From contig OU015503.1 in NCBI GenBank assembly GCA_907164885.2, forward strand, positions 64,975,068 through 65,039,067: a stretch of DNA of 64,000 bases, given 5' to 3'. Shown piece by piece: positions 57,421-64,000 of this stretch. The position numbers were made by a program, and so were the translations under genes. The notes beneath the pieces are model-generated. The model was not told where the DNA came from. It searched no databases and was given only the letters and a program-made list of their open reading frames with translations. The stretch's first letter is position 1; each line of letters starts with the position of its first letter. Origin of the DNA: Dolomedes plantarius. Taxonomy: Eukaryota > Arthropoda > Arachnida > Araneae > Dolomedidae.

Positions 57421-60214
57421 ACACAATATTAAAGTCACGATTGTTGTATAGTGCTGCCATCTATGTCAAAGGAAGGAAATAAATATGAAATTCTATAACA
57501 ATAAAATCAGAAAAGAAAATAATGAGAAACTAGAGAACATCCCCAAATTTGAGGAATAAATAAATAAGATGTCATTTAACGTAAATAATTTTAGGAATTA
57601 TTACATCAATATGAAATTGGGTCTAATGGTCAAAGCAATAGCTTTATCTGTTTAGTCTTTCTTGATAATTCTCTGTCTTGTGGTTATGGATAATTCAGCT
57701 TAGCGTAACGCAGCTGTTCCCTATTTCAGAATGACCTCACTTTTGACTATGTTTTAAAAAATTACCTTAAAAGGAGGATTTTTAAATATATTTTTCATGA
57801 AACAAAATAAATTGTCAAAGATTCAGCCATAATCAACCAAAGATTTGTCATTGATGAAATACAGTGCTGCTATCTGTTGACGGATCTGGTAGAAAAATGT
57901 TTAAAAAATCACTCGGAAAGTAAAACTGAAAAAAAATATTAACTATGCCAATTTATCAATTTTAAAAAAAATCTTTTAATTATTTCTAAATTTGTAATAT
58001 ATATTTTCTAATAAAATTATCGGTGTTGAGAACAAAATATTAAACACAATCAAAACATTATGTCCGTATTCCACGTTAAAAATCGTCAAAAATTTTGCAA
58101 CTCAGTCGGTTAGATGAATTTTGTTCTTTTTTTTATTTTGAGGTTTCAATACTAAAAATACACTTTTAATAGTATCTATACCTTTCACATGAATTATAAC
58201 CTAACCTAAATTTGAGACTTTACTGCCAGTACTCAAAGTGAATAATATCCTTTTATCATTAATTTATTTTTTAAATATTTATTACTTTTTTTTTTACAGT
58301 TTTACTAAAAGTCCAATGGTCTACGAGTTCATCAATAAACTTTAAAATTTTTAATTCCAGTGAAATATGCTTCATTTAAATGCCCAAAGTTAGCTACCAA
58401 CCCAGAAACAAAATTCCATCGTTCATTGCGCTATGTCAACCTTTTCCATAAATTCATGAATGGAATTTAATTTTCCCAGTCTTAAAACATTGTTGACCGG
58501 TGCCGAGTAAACTCATGTTCTCATGCACAAACACAGATGACCGGTTACGAGTTTACTCGTATTTAGCGTGAAAACTAATGAGCATGAGTAGTCAGCAATG
58601 CCGTCGAAAAATTTCTGGTCAACAATGCGTTAAAAGTAGTTGATGTGGCCTAAAATTTCATTGTATTGTTGATTAAAGGGACGCATCAGTTGTCCAATTT
58701 ACAGACTGTCAGTCCCTGTGTAAAACTACGGGGAAATTTCCTCTCATTGTTTTCTTAATCGCAAATCAGTAACGATATGTTTATGAATAAATTCCATTTT
58801 TTTCTTTTTTTTTTTTACATGAAGGTAGAGGTCTTAATTAAGAGTTCCTTAGTTATTTTAAAATTTTAACTATTTCAGAAGTATTATTTACAGGGCATTA
58901 AATTACTAATGGCTATCGTCACAAAATGAAATTTATTATTTTTGTTATTTTTTGAAGAAATTATGATTAAAATTTGAAAAAAGTTTGATTTTTCAAAAAT
59001 CCTTTAAAAAAACTCTTTAAAAAAATTTATTTTTAATCTTTTTCAAACATTGCGCGCAATGTTTTTAAAGATGTATTTTCATATGCAGAACGTTCGCTAA
59101 TCTGTTTGAAAAGAACTGAGAGGAAAAAGCCCAATAGTTTTTTTAAATCGGCGAGGTCAACAGGTCCGCCACCTTGAAATCGCCCATCCCCACCCTCAGA
59201 CACACACACACGTTAATTTCAGTGCTGCCATCTGTCGGCTATTAAAAGACATCTTTGTTATGGCAAACGATTATCAGTCCGATTAGGAATTAAACTCGTG
59301 ATAGTAAAAATATGGATCACTGTTATCTTAGCTTTCTGAATGCTTTAAAGTTGAAATTAAAAATATGAATGATGATCATTTTAGAAAAATAATTGTGATT
59401 ATATAAGAGCATAACACTAGATATTTATTTTCTATATATTTATAGTCTACAAGATCTAAACCTTGGAATTATTGATATGAATTTCTATTATTCTATCAAA
59501 ATCATAGAGATTAAATAATAGTGAAGTACTTGATATTCATAATTTATTAGTTATTTAAAAATTTAGATAAAATATTTTAATCACTATTCCTTTGGTCAAA
59601 ATTATACAGATTAAATAATAGTAGCAAATAATAGCTGCTGTAATTGAGAGATTTATTTCATATTTCAGAGCTGGAATGAGTTTTGGCTGTTCGATCTGGA
59701 AACCAAGCAGTTTGTCTTTTTTTTTATTTTCGCTCTGTCATACAACCATACTTCCCAATATGACTTGAAATCCCTTTATACTGCTGACTTCCATTCCATT
59801 TCCACAACTCATGGAACCATAATTTACTTCTTTGCAGATGTTTCTTACCATATCCCTTATCATGAATACATCACATTTATCCAAAATCAGAACAATTGTA
59901 TGTCTTTTAACACTTCAATGCCCGTCTTGCTTTCAAGACAGAGGAAGAAGGATGCATTTTTAACTTAATTGTATAAAATCCCAATTCCCTTTTTACAGTC
60001 TTTTTTTTTTCTATTCATTTTGATTCAATCACGATCTAGAAAAATAAATTCAATTCTGTTTTTAGATGATTTTTTTTATTTCACACAGTTAAAATATTTG
60101 CCTTTTTATGATTCCAATTTGATTTAAATTTTAAGGAGAGATATTTCCATTAACCGTTATTTTCTACAAAATATTTAGCGAAATCCTCTTGTTCGTTTAA
60201 AAAAAACTAAGTTT
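57421..60214. other. Unassigned intergenic sequence
   Basis: No credible gene. GTGCTGCCATCTG-type motifs occur at about 57451, 57864 and 59222 (and 54303). Other stretches are AT-rich and low in complexity. Confidence 0.4.
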
Positions 60215-60218
60215 TATA

Positions 60219-60859
60219 CAGTGTGTCCGTAAAATAATAGTGGGGTTTCAAATGGTTATAGCTCTGGAACAAAGTGTTGTAGAGAGATGAAGTATACGCC
60301 AAATTGAAGAGAAAATCTCCAAGTTTCTTACCTGTTCAGCAGACTTCGATGTGTGATTCCTTAGTTACCCTGCAGACGTTGAGACGATATTCAGTCTCTT
60401 CCCATACAAGTCAGAGAACATCCAGCGGGATAGATGAAACAGCTTCAGTGATCCTTCCTTTTAAATGGTCCAGATTTCGAACTTGAATGAAATAATCTGT
60501 GTTTTTGCATAACCCCAAAAACAGAAATCCATGGGGGGGGGGGGGGGGGGTAAGATCTGGAGACCATGGAGGCCAGCCAATCCACCCTTCTCGTCTGACC
60601 CATCACTGAAGAAATGTTTCGTTAAGAAATTCCCGCACGATTGTAGCAAAATATGGAGGAGCTCCGTCAAACTGGATAAAGGAATTCTCCAGAATTTTCC
60701 GGCGCTAGTTTCGGAGTCTGTTGGAGCCTGCACGTAAGCTTTCTCATACATAAACTTAAAGTGTTTCTCTCTCTTTTAACGTATGACTCCTGTCAGCAAC
60801 ATGGTTTGTTGCACATCTATAACCATTTGAAATACCACGATAATTTTACTGACACACTG
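60219..60859 (-). mobile_element. Mariner-like element, deleted, with transposase C-terminus
   Basis: The ends CAGTGTGTCCGTAAAATAAT and the inverted ATTATTTTAC-type right end (TTTTACTGACACACTGTG) share about 45 bp, including CAAATGGTTATAG. On the reverse strand it encodes FLTKHFFSDGSDEKGGLAG- and, in neighbouring frames, WPPWSPDLTP, VRNLDHLKGRITEAVSSIPL and EYRLNVCRVTKESHIEV, a mariner/Tc1 transposase C-terminus. A run of 18 G (60533-60550) lies inside the codons of the third catalytic region. Non-functional. Confidence 0.85.
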
Positions 60860-61314
60860 TGCTTAGTTTCAATCTAATTGGAAGTGCTTTTGCACTGTTC
60901 TTTTTTTTCTTTCTTTTGTATTGATAATTATAGAAGCATAATAAAAAAATTAAAGACGATAGTAAAATAGGTAAGGAGGGGTTTTTTTTTAACCCTCCAA
61001 TTTATTCACATCTTTATTGAGATATTTTAAAAATTTTCTTACGCCTTAAGATCTATGTCGAAAACTACAAAACTCGGATGGGTATTTCTTTGGAAAATAA
61101 AATTTTTAGATTAGAAAATTTCAGATTTTAGATTGCACATACAAATGAAATTTGGTTTTTGTGACTGATTTGGTGTATCACGCTGTCCTAGCGCTGTGCT
61201 CTGTAATTGGTTAATATTTTTAACGCTGGGGCTACTCAACGTTTCTGATGCAACGTGAACAATGCCTTACGCTTTGGTCAAATTATATTAGTAAAAGAGA
61301 AAAATTCTTCGACA
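60860..61314. other. Unassigned, with a possible decayed PIF/Harbinger MITE
   Basis: 61141-61265 has AATTGGTTAA and ends AACGTGAACAATGCCTTA, similar to the right ends of 22764-22932 and 37090-37259, but the left end is not clear. Confidence 0.35.
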
Positions 61315-61739
61315 TTAAGTCTGCTGTATACTAACGCTATTGGATTCGCTCACCCCAATGTTAACTTATGGAGAAAATGTATCCAAGAATTGCCGACTTG
61401 GATTCAAAGACTTTTTTTTTTAATTGTACTCCGTAATAGAGAAAAAAAATTTACACCTTGGGGTATTTTTCGTTTTTTTAATTCAAATAATATTTAAAAT
61501 ATTTAAATAATACGTGTAAAAAATCTGGTATAACGTGTTTTAAACGCTCATTAATTCCTTTGGTGGACGAAATTTATAAAATGAATCCTGTTGCAAGGGT
61601 GCAGAAGTTTCGGCTATCTTAAAACACTATTTTTATTGGATTATCAGCAGTTATGTAGCTGTAAATAGTAAACACATTTTCTCCATAGGTTAACATTGAG
61701 GAGAACGAATCTAATAGGGTTAGTAGACAGCAGCCTTAA
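61315..61739. mobile_element. TTAA-flanked MITE, family B copy 3
   Basis: TTAAGTCTGCTGTATACTAA at the left and TTAGTAGACAGCAGCCTTAA at the right, TIR length about 50 bp. Interior as in 37324-37762 but inverted. The best-preserved right end of the family. Confidence 0.9.
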
Positions 61740-62129
61740 CAACACACTGCGTTGTTTATCGTCAAGCGGTAGCTACCCAAACGCTCCTGTACTGCTTTGC
61801 TAGTACCATGAAAATGGCCATTAAAGTGGTCAACGTTATCAAAAACAATTCGCTCAATATCCGGCTTTTCGAAAAATTGTATGCCGAGAGAGTCTCGACC
61901 ATGACAGCTACTTTTTCACACGTTGGCTTTCGAGAGGAAGCATGTTGGGAAGATTGTACGAAGTAAGGGAGAAGATTAAGATCCTTTTCCAGCTGTGAAA
62001 AAAAATTAATGATTTGTTGGTTGTGATCTGAAATCTCATATGCATCAAGCCTATCGTGTGGATATATTCCCACAGTTAAAAAAGCTTAAATTACAGTAGC
62101 GAGGGTCCCGAAATAGAAATTTAGAAGGT
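61740..62129. other. Unassigned; 103-codon reverse-strand ORF
   Basis: A reverse-strand ORF at 61762-62073 contains DHNQQIINFFSQLEKDLNLL but I recognise no family. Its 3' end abuts the TTAA MITE. It may be a fragment of an older mobile element. Confidence 0.3.
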
Positions 62130-62520
62130 GTGTCAAACATAAGATGCTTCGATGGTAGCGGAGGTGATACTACGCAATTGGATCTCTCACTTTGGAGTTC
62201 TTCTCATCCACTCTGACCTATGGAGGAATTTCACCTCTGCAGTGTTCAAAGGACTTGGAGAAAAGCCTCAATGTTCGATTACATCCTCAATCTGATAGCT
62301 TGGCCGAGAAGCTCAACTGCACCATCCTGAATAACCCCTCGCTGTTCGTCTCACGAAATCAACAAGATTGGGACGAAAAACTGCCTCTGTTCCACCTTTC
62401 TTAGTCGAGGATTTACACCCGCACTGTTGATGTTTGGGCGGATCTTCCTGTGACTACGGCTTGACCTTAGGCAGACCTCGAGGCCTGTATTCACTTCAAC
62501 AATATCTGTAGAATTTGCCG
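62130..62520 (+). pseudogene. Ty3/gypsy integrase fragment
   Basis: In shifting frames: VAEVILRNWISHFGVLLILH with SD, then RNF near 62225, then RLHPQSDSLAEKLNCTILNN, QQDWDEKLPLFHLS, a stop, and SRGFTPALLMFGR. This matches the retroviral-type integrase core of Ty3/gypsy elements: a W-I-x-x-FG-x-P-x-x-LHSD-x-G-x-x-F block, T-P-x-HPQ-SDG-x-x-ER-x-NRT-L, DWD-x-x-L-P, and TP-x-x-L-MFGR. The Glu of the DDE triad appears as the E in LAEK. At least two frameshifts and stops; no LTR found. A dead retrotransposon relic. Confidence 0.75.
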
Positions 62521-63373
62521 GCAAGGTAAGTTAAGGTAACGTAATGGGTTTCAGGAGTATCTAATGGAACGGAACGTGCCCCACTTCAACCTCCAATCGA
62601 AATGAAAAGAATCGGAACTGAAAATTTCGAAGCTAAAATTACCTGAGCAAAAGCATGAATCTTTAGGTGAAAGGCAAGTTCCGCGAGGAAGTCGTTCAAA
62701 ATGCCTTCGCAGGAGATATTTCCTCCTTCAGAGCCGCGGGAAACCCATCGTAATGCTGTCAGCCCAATGGCTAACAGCTGTACCATAATTTACCTAAGAG
62801 AAGTATAATTTAGAGTGTGCCCGTAGAATCTCGGCATATAAACGGCAGGGGGGGGGGGCGCTTGAAAAACGTCCGATAATAGGGGCCATCAGAGACAGCA
62901 GTAAACAAAAAAGAATGTGAAATAGGAAAAGATAGAGAAGTATTTTCTGGTTAAAATAACCATTTACAAAATTTTGTCTTTTTCTTTTTTTTGGGGGGAG
63001 GGGTAGGTTTTTTTTCTTTTTACTTTGTTTTACATAAATAATAAACACAGTTGTAAGAACACTTGAGATAAATAACGAAGGAATTAAAAATAAAATGCGA
63101 AAAGGAAGGCTAAAGATAGCAAACGTGAAAGAATAAATTAAACAAGGAATTAAATCCACAGCTAATGAGGACGAAAAGAGTTTGCAGGCGCGTCAACTCT
63201 TTGTACAACGGAGTTGTGATAAGACAAAGTTGGTGGAGATGATTATTCTCTGCGTGACTGTCTGAAAGCATTCGCTGGTGATGAAAAATATGTTGAAATC
63301 TGAGCGGTTGTACAACGAATCATTATACGCCCCCTGCAAATGCTGGCAAATTTAATTTAACCGTTCCTTTCCA
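62521..63373. other. Unassigned sequence with poly-G tract
   Basis: No gene recognised. A G-run lies near 62849-62858 and a pyrimidine/purine-skewed stretch at 62980-63020. Confidence 0.4.
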
Positions 63374-63374
63374 G

Positions 63375-63790
63375 AATACAGACAAAGTGAAGAAGGTATC
63401 CGTAGAATGATTCGCAACCGTTTCACAATGTTGCGGGAGTTCTGGATGAAATTCAGGGACAGGTCATCGAACTTCAAAACGATGGCAACTGCAAGAATAC
63501 GTTTCCATGAGGCTTCAACGTTGGAGAGTTATGCTATAAAAGAGCAATTTCGTATTTCAACCCTTCGGGAAATCGCCTTGCGACATCTCCATTTTTTGGG
63601 GGACGACCTACGCGCGTGTGCGGAGATTTTCTGCTCTGCTTTTGATGAAAAAAAAACAAGCAGGGGAAATCGTTTGAAAACGATGGCAAACGATCGATGG
63701 CAAACGACGTTCGCAAGCGATGATATGGGCATAGCTTTGAGAAATATTAAACTAAGTAATTTACAGCTAGTACAACAAATGCAAGCTTAA
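63375..63790 (+). CDS. Hypothetical ORF following a splice-acceptor-like site
   Basis: An open frame runs from CCGTTCCTTTCCAG (a good 3' splice site ending at 63374) through ATG at 63407 to TAA at 63788-63790, about 138 codons. It is Arg-rich at the start (GIRRMIRNRF) and I recognise no domain. The openness of the frame back to the acceptor is the only support for a terminal exon. It could as well be chance or a decayed mobile-element ORF. The surrounding sequence contains a dead gypsy integrase. Confidence 0.25.
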
Positions 63791-63793
63791 AAA

Positions 63794-64000
63794 TCTCGCT
63801 CATTTTTAAGTTTTCATAGGCTTTTGTGTTTGTTATTAAGTTTTTTAGTAACGCTTAATTGCAGCAGTTTATCACAGATAGTTTATCTGTTCAAAAAATC
63901 AAACCTGCTTTTGCCTCTAAAAGGGTTGGGTGAAAGAGGGTCCCTGTTTTTTTTTTTTTTTTTTTTATAAGTGGCCCCTGTTTAACAAAAGGTTAAGAAC
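63794..64000. other. Unassigned window end
   Basis: Contains a T-run at about 63949-63966. Nothing else recognised. Confidence 0.4.

Noticed and set aside
62794..63159. 121-codon reverse ORF rich in Phe/Leu
   Set aside because: Looks membrane-like only because of A/T and homopolymer composition. It spans T- and G-runs and has no family match that I can recognise.

Overview
This is a 64 kb piece of an AT-rich animal nuclear genome. The single well-supported gene, the density of DNA transposons and Helitrons, and the very long (TA)n tracts suggest an arthropod, perhaps a chelicerate. The species cannot be fixed from the sequence. There is no sign of bacterial or organellar DNA.

The one gene recognised with confidence is an Odd-skipped family five-zinc-finger transcription factor (Bowl/Sob/OSR type) on the + strand. 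One coding exon lies at 31670-32280 and the last at 44271-44715. They are joined across an 11,990-bp intron that splits the second finger after the sequence RDHR. Joining them gives a 351-residue protein. A 5' non-coding part of the first visible exon begins at a clear splice acceptor at 31554 and carries a 13-codon upstream ORF, in the same frame as the main ORF, ending just before the main ATG. Any further upstream exon or promoter was not found.

Almost everything else is mobile or repetitive. 1-12 kb: Tigger-type MITEs, a 300-bp tandem repeat split by a Helitron, a second Helitron, and (TA)n tracts. 12-16.4 kb: two Tigger-like elements, both carrying a satellite built of serial hairpins. 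16.4-21.4 kb: three TTAA-flanked MITEs, one nested in another TA-flanked element. 21.9-26.1 kb: three copies of a non-autonomous Helitron and local duplications. 26.3-31.3 kb: tandem repeats, a reverse-transcriptase fragment, SINE-like pieces and a palindromic mariner derivative. The 32.3-44.3 kb intron: a triple-nested insertion, a PIF/Harbinger pseudogene interrupted by a hAT MITE, and Helitron fragments. 45-49.6 kb: a foldback tandem array and a Tigger remnant. 51.5-55 kb: a hAT element with intact 8-bp target duplication, interrupted by a DD34D mariner. 55.8-57.4 kb: a Mutator-like transposase remnant between 16-bp terminal inverted repeats. 60-64 kb: another mariner, a TTAA MITE and a dead Ty3/gypsy integrase.

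No functional cooperation between genes can be inferred because only one host gene is present. The region is most informative as a stratified record of insertions, several of which can be undone exactly from their target-site duplications.
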